64,000 nt of DNA from Ciborinia camelliae. Its lineage: Eukaryota > Ascomycota > Leotiomycetes > Helotiales > Sclerotiniaceae. The stretch covers positions 2,008,166 through 2,072,165 of the forward strand of contig JANPYM010000005.1 of the NCBI GenBank assembly GCA_025890175.1. Reading direction: 5' to 3'. Position 1 is the stretch's first letter; the number at the start of each line of letters is the position of its first letter. A program made the translations under genes and the position numbers. Shown in pieces: positions 23,051-33,440 of this stretch. The notes below the pieces were generated by a model. It saw nothing but the letters and a program-made list of their open reading frames with translations. It was not told where the DNA came from and ran no database searches.

Positions 23051-25090
23051 ATGCCTCTTGAAGTTCAATACAACAAACACTACTTTGGAATCGATGTAAG
23101 CTTGCCGGAATGCAAGAAAGACTGCGCCATAACTTACACGATTCACAAATGTGGATGTTACATGGTGTCATACCCCAGTGTCCCCGATATGAAGGACAAA
23201 AGTAGTTGCAAGACATGTTATCAGTACTCGGTCAAGGACAAACAACCAGAGCCAACTACGAGGCCAAAAATTCTTACCAAAATAGCAAAGTGTTCTTGTG
23301 ATGAGAAACAATGTGCGGAGCGTGTCAAGCTTCCGCTGTGCCCCAGTTGCAAAGTTAGGATTGTCATCTACAGATGCGCTCACGTAGACAAGAGATATAG
23401 TTCCAATTCATGTAAGAGGTGTTACCATGACAAAACTAGCAAGCGTACGACTCAACCAGTGCTTCTTCTTACACCCCACAACACAAACCCCAACGGCGGC
23501 GATGTCTGTAAGGACTGTCGGGACCACGAAGAAAGTCGAGACGAGCGAAAAGAGATATTCCCAAAGGATCTTGGAGAAAAACGTGCCCGACACCAGACGC
23601 CTGGTAATTCACATCATATAAAGGAACATGATTCAAGACACCACACTTCTCAAAAGTCTCATGAACACCAATCCCACCATAGCAGCCAACCAGAGAAGCA
23701 CAACCAAGCAAAGTCCCGTCGCCCTAATATCCCAGACACTATTTACCGGAGACCGACGGTGACGGCGACGGTGACAGCGGGTTGGGAATCGGCACCACCA
23801 CATTTCGAGCAAGGAAGTTCCCCAGTGTATCAACAATACCACCATGTGCCTCCAAACTTCGACACGGTGATGCCATCATCGTATTTCATGCAAGAAACTG
23901 ACCCAGGATATCAACCACCCCACCACGGGCCTCCACTCTTCAACCATATGATGACACAACCACATTTCACGCAAGTAACTGACCCAGTATATCAACAATA
24001 CCACCATGTGCCTTCAAACTTCGACACGGTGATGCCATCGCATTTCACGCAAGGAACTGACCCAGGATACCAACCACCCCACCAGGGGCCTCCATTCTTC
24101 AACCATATGATGACACAACCACATTTCACGCAAGGAACTGACCCAGTATATCAACAATACCACCATGTGCCTCCAAACTTCGACACGGTGATGTCATCGC
24201 ATTTCACGCAAGGAACTGCCCCAGGATACCAACCACCCCACCAGGGGCCTCCATTCTTCAACTCGATGATGGCAGGAACAGGGCGAACACAACCAGTTCC
24301 AGTACAAGAAAATACTCTAACAGATGAACAACGGCAATGGATGGAATACAAAGATCTTGAAAAAAGGCAAAGTCGCGAAGAGGATATGAGATCCGGCGAA
24401 AAGGGTTCGGAATGGATGAAGCAACATTTCGCCGACTCGGAACAAGATCTATCTGATTTGGAAGAAGCTAGATCCCATAGCGGTAGTCCTATCTCGAAAC
24501 AAGATCTATCTGATTCGAAAGAAACTAAACCCCCTCGTGATAGTTCTGTCTCGAAACAAGATCTATCTGATTCGAAAGAAACTAAACCCCCTCGTGATAG
24601 TTCTGTCTCGAAACAAGATCTATCTGATTCGAAAGAAACTAAACCCCCTCGTGATAGTTCTGTCTCGAAACAAGATCTATCTGATTCGAAAGAAACTAAA
24701 CCCCCTCGTGATAGTTCTGTCTCGAAACAAGATCTATCTGATTTGGAAGAAACTAGACCCCATAGCGGTAGTCCTAACTCAAAACCAGATCTATCGAACT
24801 CGAAAAAAGCTAAGGCCCATAGCGACAATCCTGTTTCGGAATCAAAACCATCTGGCTCAAAAAAAGCTAGAGCCCATCGCAATAATCCTATCTCGAAACA
24901 AGATCTATCTGACTCGAAAAAAGCTAAACCCCATCACGGCAATCCTGTTTCGGAATCAAAACTATCTGGCTCAAAAAAAGCTAGAGCCCATCGCAATAAT
25001 CCTGTCTCGAAAAAAGATATATCTGACTCGGAAGAAGAAGCTAGCCCCCATCGTGGTCGTACAAGACATAGGCAAGAAAGACGAGCTTAG
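23051..25090 (+). CDS. Cysteine-rich, repeat-expanded protein of unrecognised family, copy 2
   Basis: I do not recognise a known domain. A single exon encodes 679 residues from the first ATG (G at -3). Residues 21-124 repeat the copy 1 cysteine block: C21/C25, CGCY at 34-37, SCKTC at 52-56, PEPTTRP, C81/C83/C88, LPLC at 94-97, C100, CAH at 109-111 and SCKRC at 120-124; a further CKDC follows at about 153-156. A His/Ser-rich linker follows. Next come about three Pro/His/Gln/Tyr-rich units of 53-54 residues (VYQQYHHVP ... GYQPPH..GPP). A charged segment leads into eleven 19-residue units of the SKQDLSDSKETKPPRDSSV kind, four of them identical, and a basic tail. No signal peptide or membrane helix is visible. 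Repeat growth makes it nearly twice as long as copy 1. Its function is unknown. Confidence 0.78.
   Translation: MPLEVQYNKHYFGIDVSLPECKKDCAITYTIHKCGCYMVSYPSVPDMKDKSSCKTCYQYSVKDKQPEPTTRPKILTKIAKCSCDEKQCAERVKLPLCPSCKVRIVIYRCAHVDKRYSSNSCKRCYHDKTSKRTTQPVLLLTPHNTNPNGGDVCKDCRDHEESRDERKEIFPKDLGEKRARHQTPGNSHHIKEHDSRHHTSQKSHEHQSHHSSQPEKHNQAKSRRPNIPDTIYRRPTVTATVTAGWESAPPHFEQGSSPVYQQYHHVPPNFDTVMPSSYFMQETDPGYQPPHHGPPLFNHMMTQPHFTQVTDPVYQQYHHVPSNFDTVMPSHFTQGTDPGYQPPHQGPPFFNHMMTQPHFTQGTDPVYQQYHHVPPNFDTVMSSHFTQGTAPGYQPPHQGPPFFNSMMAGTGRTQPVPVQENTLTDEQRQWMEYKDLEKRQSREEDMRSGEKGSEWMKQHFADSEQDLSDLEEARSHSGSPISKQDLSDSKETKPPRDSSVSKQDLSDSKETKPPRDSSVSKQDLSDSKETKPPRDSSVSKQDLSDSKETKPPRDSSVSKQDLSDLEETRPHSGSPNSKPDLSNSKKAKAHSDNPVSESKPSGSKKARAHRNNPISKQDLSDSKKAKPHHGNPVSESKLSGSKKARAHRNNPVSKKDISDSEEEASPHRGRTRHRQERRA
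23825..24270 (+). repeat. In-frame 159-162-bp coding tandem repeat
   Basis: Three units beginning at 23825, 23987 and 24146 (spacing 162 and 159 bp), each coding for a Pro/His/Gln/Tyr-rich module that opens with VYQQYHHVP. Unit lengths are multiples of three, so the frame is kept. Confidence 0.9.
24437..25063 (+). repeat. In-frame 57-bp coding minisatellite
   Basis: Eleven 57-bp units (19 residues each). Those starting at 24494, 24551, 24608 and 24665 look identical at the nucleotide level. The flanking units diverge progressively, alternating QDLSD and ESKxSG forms. This is the signature of a young expansion in the middle of an older array. Confidence 0.92.
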
Positions 25091-25939
25091 AGACGAATAC
25101 AAAAGTACGGGTTGAACGAAAACATGCTTTCGAGTGTCTTATTTTGATGCTTATCGGGGAAATTCTCGTCGTAAGTCTAGCCATATATTGCATGGTTAAT
25201 ATATCGGGAGAAGGAATACTAATTTGCAACTACGCCCAGAGTGTCCCGTCGATGTCCGTCTTGGTCAGCGAGAACCGTCTGTCTAGTTGTGGTATCAAAT
25301 TATATCCTATGGTATTTTATTTACATGACTTGCAAAAGTTATTTTCTTTGGGCGGAATTTTGGTTGCGGGGAGAATCTCCACTCATATTGATATCATTTC
25401 TACATTCTTGTTCATTTCTTAGCAGGCAGTTCTGGTAATGGGTTGCTTGTGAATGGAGGAACAGATGCTATCTTCTTGTTCGCTTATTAGGGAGGAATTA
25501 CATCAGTCATTTGCTTTTTTATGGAGGGTAAAAGTTTGCCTTCTTATTCGTTTCCTTGGGAGGAGGTCTGGTAGCATGTGCTTTTTTTACATGGGAGGGT
25601 TAAATTGAAGCGTTGTTTTACTCTGTCAGGCTTCATTCGTATTTATGCGTGATACTTGCTATGCATTCTCAAAGGATAGATATTTCCCTTGCTACTTATT
25701 GCCCTCGGTCATATTTCTTACTTCAATTCATCATTCCTAATCATTCAAACTGCTTCCATTTAACATCACTCCGTCAACCATTCTTCCGCCCTGCTTCCAC
25801 ATCCCCCTCCACCTCTCCCCAAATATTCACCTATAAAAGAGATATTTAGTTCGATAAAACCAGATGTGTACCATGCATACCATATTAAGTTTTTCCAGCC
25901 TTGTGCTGTCCACTACCTTGCCAGATTAACCATAGCCCC
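25091..25939. other. Intergenic region, no gene seen
   Basis: Converging ends of the cysteine-rich copy 2 (+) and the PEBP-like gene (-). AT/T-rich sequence with no supported coding frame. Confidence 0.55.
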
Positions 25940-26818
25940 TTAATACCAACCCTGTTTAACAAACATCTCCACACTCTCCTCCTTTCCCTTTCCCTTTCCA
26001 CGATATTTCTCATAATGAAAGTTGGCCCCGATGACCGTCAAATCTCCCCCCTTAGCCCACTCCCTCACCCCACTTCCCGGTTGCTCAAATCCCCAATGTT
26101 TCCTCTCCTCCGGCACCGTCAAATTTTGATTCGCTCCCTCCAAAAGCACAAATACATATCGGTGTTTTCCTGTTCCCTTGGGGGGTGCCGGGGGTTTATC
26201 TAGCCTTCTCATCAGCATATCCTAGTAACCCAACATTAGTTTCCGCGATAGAAATCAAACATACAATCAACAACCTGCACCAAATCCGTCGCATTAAGCT
26301 CAGCCATGATGCCCTCAACCCCCATCACCACCTGCGGCACCCTAGCAATCCAATGACACATTTCCGACATGCTATCATCGTCTCGACTCGGCGCATCCGG
26401 ATCCGTAAGAATAACCGTCAAACCCCCATCCACGTCCCTCTTTCCCGGACAGAAAATTTCGATCGAGGGTGCTTCTTGGGTTTTGGTGGGTTTGATGGAA
26501 TTTCCCAATTTGACTTTCTTTGGCTTGGAGGAGGATGAGTAGATCAGGGAGAGGTAACAGGAGGGGGTGAAGGGATCGAGGACATCATTAATGACATCTG
26601 CTTTGTTGAGACTGGACGATGTTAGGATGAGAAATTGTTATGTTAGGTTGAGGGGGTATGTACATTTTCTGAATACCTTTCAATGTCCGGATTTTATTGG
26701 TGTTGAAATCGCTAGATTCATAAGGATCATAATTGTATGATTCTGGAGATATGACCAGAGCATAACTAAGCTCGAAGAAAGCTATCAGGAGAAATGTGAA
26801 GGATGTGATTAATTGCAT
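25940..26818 (-). CDS. Secreted PEBP-family (phosphatidylethanolamine-binding protein-like) protein
   Basis: PEBP proteins bind anionic ligands or act as inhibitors (carboxypeptidase Y inhibitor in yeast, Raf inhibitor in animals). Exons 26664-26818, 26265-26611 and 25940-26199; introns are 52 and 65 bp; total 254 codons (253 residues). Residues 1-20 are a clear signal peptide ending FELSYA. The family core is present: VINDVLDPFTPS, LTVILTDPDAPSRDD (motif at 122-128), MCHWI, KPPAPPKGTGKHRYVFVLLEG and GVREWAKGGDLTVIGANF. The 26818 ATG (AAA before it) was preferred over an in-frame ATG 45 bp upstream because it puts the signal peptide at the very start. The intron 2 acceptor was chosen at 26200 because earlier AG sites break the frame. 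It is likely secreted or vacuolar. Its exact ligand is unknown. Confidence 0.85.
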
Positions 26819-27383
26819 TTTAGCTGGATGGGTTGGATTGACTTGATGGATTTCTGCTTGCAAATATTATTGTTGCATAGGATAGGATAGGATAGGGATT
26901 TGATATTGAGGTGCTATATTGTACTTTATATTTCATGTTTGATGGTTCTAACACCAGACTGGGCAGACGTTAATGATGACGTCGGCCTGCGAAAATGCAG
27001 AGGGGTAATCACGTGAAGAGGGCCAAAAACGGTAACCTCGATGGCGATTCGCCAATCAGCAAGAAGTTACTTCATGTTGTAAGACGTTGAAACTCCTCCT
27101 CATATGATGGCAATGCATACTAATGGCTGCGTGGATTGTTTGATGCGGATGCATTGAGTCCCAACTCAAATGATGTTTAGGAGAAGGGGACACAAAAGGT
27201 GATATATCTCAAAATGGGTGGGGAAGAATAGAACGTCATGAATTATTTACTTGATCGAAGCCGTTGTATAAATAAAGACAAGCTCTAATAACTCTAAGTT
27301 ATAGATGATCTTTGAAAGTCAATCCCCTCATTACGCCAATAATCCGTGAATCATACATATCTCGAGGCTCATTACACGACTGT
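26819..27383. other. Intergenic region between the PEBP and GDPase genes
   Basis: Contains the PEBP promoter and the 3' flank of the GDPase gene, both on the minus strand. A GATAG pentamer repeat lies at 26877-26896. Nothing else was recognised. Confidence 0.5.
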
Positions 27384-29149
27384 CTATGAAATTTCCTTAA
27401 CACGACATTTCCATCCGGAGCCAGCTTCAAGCAATGGAAGACTATTGATTGTTAGATAGAATACTCAAAGGAATGGAAAAAAACATACCTAGCACCAAGA
27501 CACCATCCAAGCTCATTACCCTTGAGCTTCTTTGCAATCTTTACCTCTCTATCAATTGGCATCTCGTAACCTGTGTGCAACAAAGCCATCATGAAGTTCA
27601 AATCAAGACACCATTCGGGTCTATCCTTCAATTCCTTGATAGCATCAGGAACACTAGTAAACATATCCCATTGAGACTCGCCACCACAAACTTGGCTGGT
27701 AAGTTCATGTAATTCCCGTAAAGTAAAAGATTCTGGCATCCCGAGAGGGTCGGTACGGTCAAAGAAGTATGAGAAAGTGTAGACATCCTCATGCTGGAAA
27801 GTCTTTGCCAAAGAAGGTTGATGAACACCATTGAAGGAGCAAGGTGCAATTTTACATTCGGCTTCCTTGAACAACATTTTCTCCGCGAGCTTGCGACATT
27901 GAGCTGGAGATGGTGAAGAAGGACCCTTCATGACGAATTCATTTTTCTCTCCTAACTTAGCACGAAGAGGATGTTTCTCATCGAATGCAATCTCGACCGA
28001 ACGATTCATGCCTGGTGCAATACACGGATTGATGATTGGTGAGCCGGTCCAGGAGAGGTCCGAAGGATTGGCCGCGTGAACATCATCGATGAGAGTCTTG
28101 TGAATCGTTTCACGGGCTGCCATGAGACCATATCCCAAGTGGGAGTGTTGATAAAGCTCGAAATCTCTTCCGCCAAATGTAAGCTTGTACTTATGGTCAC
28201 CTTCGGCCATCTTCTCGGGCAATTTGAACTTTGGTTCAAAGACAACTTGTGTCGAACCTCCACCAAGATCGAAAACTGCTGCAGTATCTCCAGGAGCTGG
28301 GCCTCCAATGTTACCAAGTAAAAAGTTTGTGGTGATCCAAGCGTAGACACCCTCATCAGTACCTTCCATAACTTGGACTCCGCCCTTTTCATCTGATACG
28401 ACCGCGAAAGGATAGACAGTCTCCAATCTCGTACGAACAGCCTTGAGAATATTAGCGCTCAATTCCGGTCCAAGTTTTCGTAAACCAGCAGTAGCTTTAA
28501 CAGCCACAGGAGTGCAAGATTTGAGTGCGTCAGGAACAGTTTTCACTGCAACATCCAGAAGCATATCGAGACTCTTTGCGGCGCCTTCAGCATCGGCTCC
28601 ATAGGAACTCAATCCGGAACCGCCCTCTTTCTTTTCAGTCATTTTGAATTCCTCGCTCTCCAACTCTGGTGTGGGACCGCAGTTATTGAATTTATATACG
28701 TGAACTCGAGATCCGGTACTGCCAGCATCAATCATGATGGCATATTGAACAATCGGTTTCGACTTGCTAAAGGATTTCGAGCACTTCGTTGTCCCATATG
28801 TCGAGTCGGATGGCGATTGTCCATCATTTCCACTTTTAACTGTATCGACGGCGTTTCCAACTATTTTATGTTAGAAAATGGTATATTTGACTTTTCATTG
28901 TGCCATACCAGTATTTGATACCTGCGATCCACTTGGGGACAGATAATAGAATAAGAAGATGACGAAGAGCAGAATTCCTCCTGTCTTCAAGTATCTTGAC
29001 CGCTGACTTTGCGTCATCCTGGCGTTCTTTGATTTCTCCAGTTTGGAAGAGACGCTTTGGTTTGCGCCCGAGTTGCTATATCTTGCAAGTTTCTCGTGGG
29101 GGTCGTGTGATATACTCTTCGATGGGAGAGAGACAGAAGTACGTCGCAT
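27384..29149 (-). CDS. gda1: Golgi guanosine-diphosphatase (GDA1/CD39 family apyrase)
   Basis: Hydrolyses GDP (and UDP) to the monophosphate in the Golgi lumen, sustaining nucleotide-sugar exchange for glycosylation. Exons 28909-29149, 27489-28860 and 27384-27441; introns are 48 and 47 bp; 557 codons (556 residues). It has a type II layout: a basic cytosolic N-terminus, one membrane anchor at about residues 57-71 (GGILLFVIFLFYYL), then the lumenal catalytic domain. Apyrase conserved regions are visible: IDAGSTGSRVHVYKF, KATAGLR, EGTDEGVYAWITTNFLLG and FDLGGGSTQVVFE. The last exon is short and completes the family ending (GWCLGASLPLLEAG...CRVKEIS). The start is the first ATG and gives the expected anchor. 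It is divergent from the PPPDE gene. Confidence 0.95.
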
Positions 29150-29920
29150 CTGCGAAAGAGCGACAAGTAGAACTGCTAGGTAACCACCTTAGACTGACTA
29201 CTACTGGTTCAAGTCCCGTAATGTAATTGGGGAAAAAAGCGAATGAAGGGGTTGAAATAGAAAATTGGAAGGATTGGTGAAGTTCCTAAACCTTTTGCGC
29301 GGTTGTTAGGAAATGAGAGAAGAAGAACCTTGGAATACCTGAGTAACAACCGTATTAAGTTTAGTAAGTAGGTAATTTAAGTAAGGGCAAAAATAGAAAT
29401 GGGAAATAGGGGACGATTTGGCTGGTTACCCTTTACCCTTCCTTCCTTGCATTAAATTTGAGGGCTGTTGCTAAATTTGGAATGGAGATGAGAATTGATT
29501 GGTTGATTAGAGTGAAGGGGGCGTGGTGGGGTGTGGATATATCAATGGGTAATTCATGATAAAGATTTGATAATCTAACTTGTCATACTTCGTAGTAATT
29601 TCTTAGTCATCATATAAATTCACACCCTTTGACCGAACATCATCAGCTCTAGGTACCGAGCCTTTCTACGTAATAATAAGTTCTTCATGGCGCTCTCATA
29701 GAATGATTTATTTAGAACAGCTTTTTATAAAATTGTTGATGATGCTAACATAACAAAATCCCCTAAGTTTTGGTTTCTCTCTGTCTCTCTTCCTCTGTTT
29801 CTCTCTCTCTGTCTCTCTTTCTTTTACTAACTTGCACTTATCCTATTTCCAAATACGCATCTTCCTATACCTATTATCATATTACCGTGTTACCTACTCA
29901 ATAATCACAGCAACAGAATA
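29150..29920. promoter_or_regulatory. Divergent promoter region between the GDPase and PPPDE genes
   Basis: A 771-bp bidirectional spacer. A strong TC-rich pyrimidine tract at 29772-29825 lies about 100 bp upstream of the plus-strand start. Such CT tracts often precede transcription starts in filamentous fungi, so it probably marks that promoter. Confidence 0.5.
29772..29825 (+). repeat. CT-rich pyrimidine tract
   Basis: About 54 bp of nearly pure C/T with TCTC and CTGTCTCTC units, 96 bp before the ATG of the PPPDE gene. Confidence 0.85.
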
Positions 29921-31691
29921 ATGAACGTTCAGCTATACATCTATGATCTGTCGAAGGGGGTAGCGCGCAATTTCTCGGCAGCTTTCATGGGTGTTCAAAT
30001 TGACGCTGTCTATCATACTGCGGTCGTTTTCGGGGGTATCGAATATACCTACGATGGAGGGGTCAAAACTGTTAAACCTGGGTGTACTCATCTAGGCAAG
30101 CCAATGCAGGTTCTAGAATTAGGGAAAACAGATCTGCCCATGGATGTGATTCTAGAATATCTCGAGTCTTTGAAAGCAATATATACCTTTGAAGTGAGTT
30201 CTCCTGTGGTGTTACTCCCCCAGGCCACGAGCTAATCCTGTAAAGGCATATGATCTCTGGAAACACAACTGCAACAACTTCTCGAACGATTTCTCTACGT
30301 TTCTGGTTGGTCATGGAATTCCCGAGTATATTACGGGTCTTCCCGAGACTATACTCAACACTCCCTTTGGCAGAATGATACAACCGCACTTCAACGATTA
30401 CGTTACTTTGAGTAGTATGAATACTGGTGGTTTTTTGGGTATACAAAGTTCGGAGGATCCCCAGCAGCAAGAATCGATGTCTCAAGTTCGACATGCAACA
30501 ACATTCACCGAATTGGATAACCTTTTGAAGTTGGCCAGGAAGAAATGTGCAGTCATTTTCTTTACCTCTCCTAATTGCGCTCCCTGCAAGACTCTCTATC
30601 CTGTTTTTGAGCAACTTGCGAAGGATTCAGGACGCAAAGCCGTACTCATAATAGTTGATATCGCCCGGTCATATGAGATTGCTGCAAAATATAATGTTCA
30701 TACTACACCCTCTTTTGCGACTTATCTAAGAGGCGAGGAGGAGAAACGCTGGGCGGGAGGAGATGCAGCGTCCCTGCGAGGAAACGTGGGACTTCTGGTA
30801 CAAATGGCATTCCCGCCTCATGCACACGAATCTTTACGTCTACGAGCACTTCGAGCACCAAATCTGCTACCAGTCATTTACACTAAAGTTCCACCGCTTG
30901 AAAAGCTCAAAGCAAAGATGGGACCTGCTGCTGAAAATCCGGCAGTCCAAGGAGTTCTCCATTTTATCTCAGAGAGAGAATCAAAGGCTGCAGCACAGAC
31001 TCACCTCCCAGATCTCGATGCTTTCTGTTGGTTCTTGCGCGAAGCTCCCTCCAAATTGCCCATTGAAACTATGTTCACAATCGTTGATCTTCTGAGATGT
31101 GCCCTTGTGGATCCCAGACTTAGTGGATACTATGCCGAGGAAAAGAATCACAAAACTATTGCTCCTCTATTCACGCATGTTAATAGTCTCGAAAATTGTC
31201 CATACTCACTCCGTTTGGTTGCACTTCAAGCAGCCTGCAACCTATTCACAAGCCCTCTATACCCTCAGCACATCCTCGGTTGTCCGAACCTTACACACCC
31301 CCTCGTTCAACTAATAACTACCTCGCTGCTTGAAGATGAGCACCACAACGTTCGTGTCGCAGCCGCAAGCCTTGCTTTCAATATGACATTTGCAAATTCC
31401 AGTCTCCGTATAGAAGACCATAAAGAAGTATTACCGGAAAGCGCGCAAATAGAACTCGCCGCGTCATTACTAGAAGCTATACAGGAAGAAAAAAAATCCC
31501 CAGAAGCATTAAAGGGGTATCTATTGGCGTTTGGTCATTTGGTATTTGGAAGTCCGAAAGGTGGAGAATTGGTGGATTTATTGAAAACCATGGATGCTCA
31601 AAAGACTGTTTTGGGCAAGGGGAAAGCATTTCCAAAAGAAGCTCTAATCAAAGAGATAGGCCATGAATTGCTAGGGAAGGGTTTGGAATAG
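29921..31691 (+). CDS. PPPDE (DeSI-type) peptidase - thioredoxin - PUL domain protein
   Basis: A fungal three-domain protein. PPPDE/DeSI cysteine peptidases remove SUMO or ubiquitin-like modifiers, and PUL domains bind Cdc48/p97. Exons 29921-30193 and 30246-31691 with a 52-bp intron; 573 codons (572 residues). The PPPDE domain occupies residues 3-130. Its predicted catalytic dyad is His32 (YHTAVV) and Cys100 (HNCNNFSNDF). The thioredoxin-like domain follows at about 165-280 with CAPC at 202-205. The C-terminal helical PUL region covers about 310-572 (LRLVALQAACNLF, NVRVAAASLAFNM). The start is the first ATG and opens directly into the conserved LYIYDLSKG strand. This suggests a role in ubiquitin/SUMO quality control, by family inference only. 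Confidence 0.92.
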
Positions 31692-32147
31692 ATGTAAAGG
31701 ATTGGCGTTATAGGTTGACAAATTGAATAATAGACAACTATATGCTTTCAGCGTGGATCTTGTTTTGTTGGTGTACTTTGTTGATATACTTGTATTGATA
31801 TATTGATACCTAGAAATCCTCAAGAAATGGGCAGTCTGATAATCTAGTTTGATTGGTGGATATGGTCCTCTGGAGGTGGTGGCATCCCAAACATATAAAT
31901 TTTTCGGATCCATCAGACTGAGTGCTGGGGCCTTATTATATTAAAGGATGTGGATTACACTTTACATATTGGTATGCACACATTTATTTACCTTTGCTTT
32001 CTCTCCTCACTTCAAGAATTTCATGATTCAGTTCACTGACTTCCGTCTCACTATTCCACGCCTTTTCAACTCACACTCCTTTCATTTTCACTCTCCACTC
32101 AAATATCAGATATCAGACATCAAGTCTCAAGTCTCAACACTACCAAG

Positions 32148-32303
32148 ATGTCTGATACAGGAACCCTAATCGATTTTCTATTCTGGATCTGCAGCAGCAA
32201 CTCTTTCACTTTGAAAACTGAAGATGTTCTCACCCTGGGGCATTTTTCACTTTGCTTCATCCTCACTTTAATTCACAAGGTATTTTCTAGATTTGTTTAT
32301 TGA
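32148..32303 (+). CDS. Possible 51-residue small protein
   Basis: An ATG in a very good fungal context (CCAAGATGTC), preceded by a C/T/A-rich leader like those of real genes, opens a 52-codon frame. The product begins MSDTG and has a hydrophobic middle to C-terminal part (FSLCFILTLIHKVF) that could be one membrane helix. No family was recognised. The frame may be chance, or the first exon of a gene not resolved here. Confidence 0.22.
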   Translation: MSDTGTLIDFLFWICSSNSFTLKTEDVLTLGHFSLCFILTLIHKVFSRFVY

Positions 32304-33195
32304 ATGATGTACTTCTCTGTAAGTTTTGGGTCAGGCTGAGAGAGGGGAGGGGGGGAGGTTGTTTGGTTATTTGTTTCCTTTGGGTTTGGAGAGGACGAAG
32401 AGGGTGGTAATGGATCATTAAATCAGAGAGGAGAGAGAAGGGAGGAAAGAGGTGGTTTGTTGAATTTTACTTCTGGGTGAGGGGTTGGGGGAAGGGAGAA
32501 GGGAGAAGAGAGAAGAGAGAAGGAGATGTTTGATGGAGGAAAGTTTGGATGTTACTTGTTCAAGTTGGGGTTTGGGGCAGTTCATGTGAGGGATGGTGTG
32601 AAGTGAGAGCAGTCTTATTCTAATTCTCTCTTATAAAAGTGCAGAGTTTAGCGAGAAGAGAGAGAGGAATGATGTATAAATTGTCATAGTGCATGATGTT
32701 GAAGATCAAGACAATTTCATAGTTTGCAAATCACCTTTTTTGTCCAAGTTTGCATTCACACGGAATTGAAAGGGAAAAATTATGTGCAAAGCTGGTGATG
32801 TTTATTACTTTCCTTGTAATTTGATTCTGTTTGTATCTTTGGTTTGTGGAGGATTGTGGTGGAAAACTGTTTGTGATTTGGTATGATGTGTAGAGCAAAG
32901 ATGTGTAGGGGGAAGGTGTGAAATATTACTGCAGTCTACTGCTGGTTGAATTTGAATGGAAAATTCTACATTCAATCCAGGACATTGTGAATTCATGACC
33001 TCATCAGTATACAAAGGTCATTGTATGCATGTTACTAGGTGTCTATTGTTCTCATGTCCCATATTACTAGTGTTTGAAAGCTGCTTATAAACATGTAAAG
33101 AGCTACACGTTAGTGGAATGTCCAAGATGGGAGTATATTTCATAGTTCCTGTTGTTATAAATGTTTCTATGTACACAAACTATCTTAGTCATCGA

Positions 33196-33234
33196 GCTAA
33201 GTTCTATGGAATCCCCGATTCCATAGAACTTAGC
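33196..33234. repeat. Perfect 18-bp inverted repeat (hairpin) flanked by a 7-bp direct repeat
   Basis: Left arm 33196-33213 (GCTAAGTTCTATGGAATC), loop CCC, right arm 33217-33234, no mismatches. TTAGTCA occurs on both sides, at 33185-33191 and 33238-33244. This may be a minimal foldback element with a target-site duplication, or a structured RNA. Confidence 0.75.
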
Positions 33235-33432
33235 CCTTTAGTCACGACAATACGATATATATTCAACAGTTCCTAAGATATTCACATTCCTAAGATATTC
33301 ACCTCGTCCCTCCCATCCGGCCCCCCTTTTCCCCACACCCACTCCTTCCCCAACAGAGGCCAAGGCCACAACCCCCTTGCCTTGAGCTTGCAGCATAGAT
33401 CCATATTACACAATGTGGAGCACCCAGGAAGG

Positions 33433-33440
33433 TATAAATA
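33433..33440 (+). promoter_or_regulatory. Isolated TATA box
   Basis: TATAAATAGAG context. No convincing open frame follows within several hundred bases, so any transcript would be non-coding or from a decayed element. Confidence 0.3.

Noticed and set aside
24151..24882. 243-codon minus-strand frame with perfect internal repeats
   Set aside because: The repeats are those of the 57-bp coding array on the plus strand; the reverse frame is open only because the unit length is a multiple of three.
29190..29226. tRNA-like T-arm word (GGTTCAAGTCCC)
   Set aside because: No D-arm, anticodon arm or acceptor pairing could be built around it; it lies in the GDPase 5' flank.
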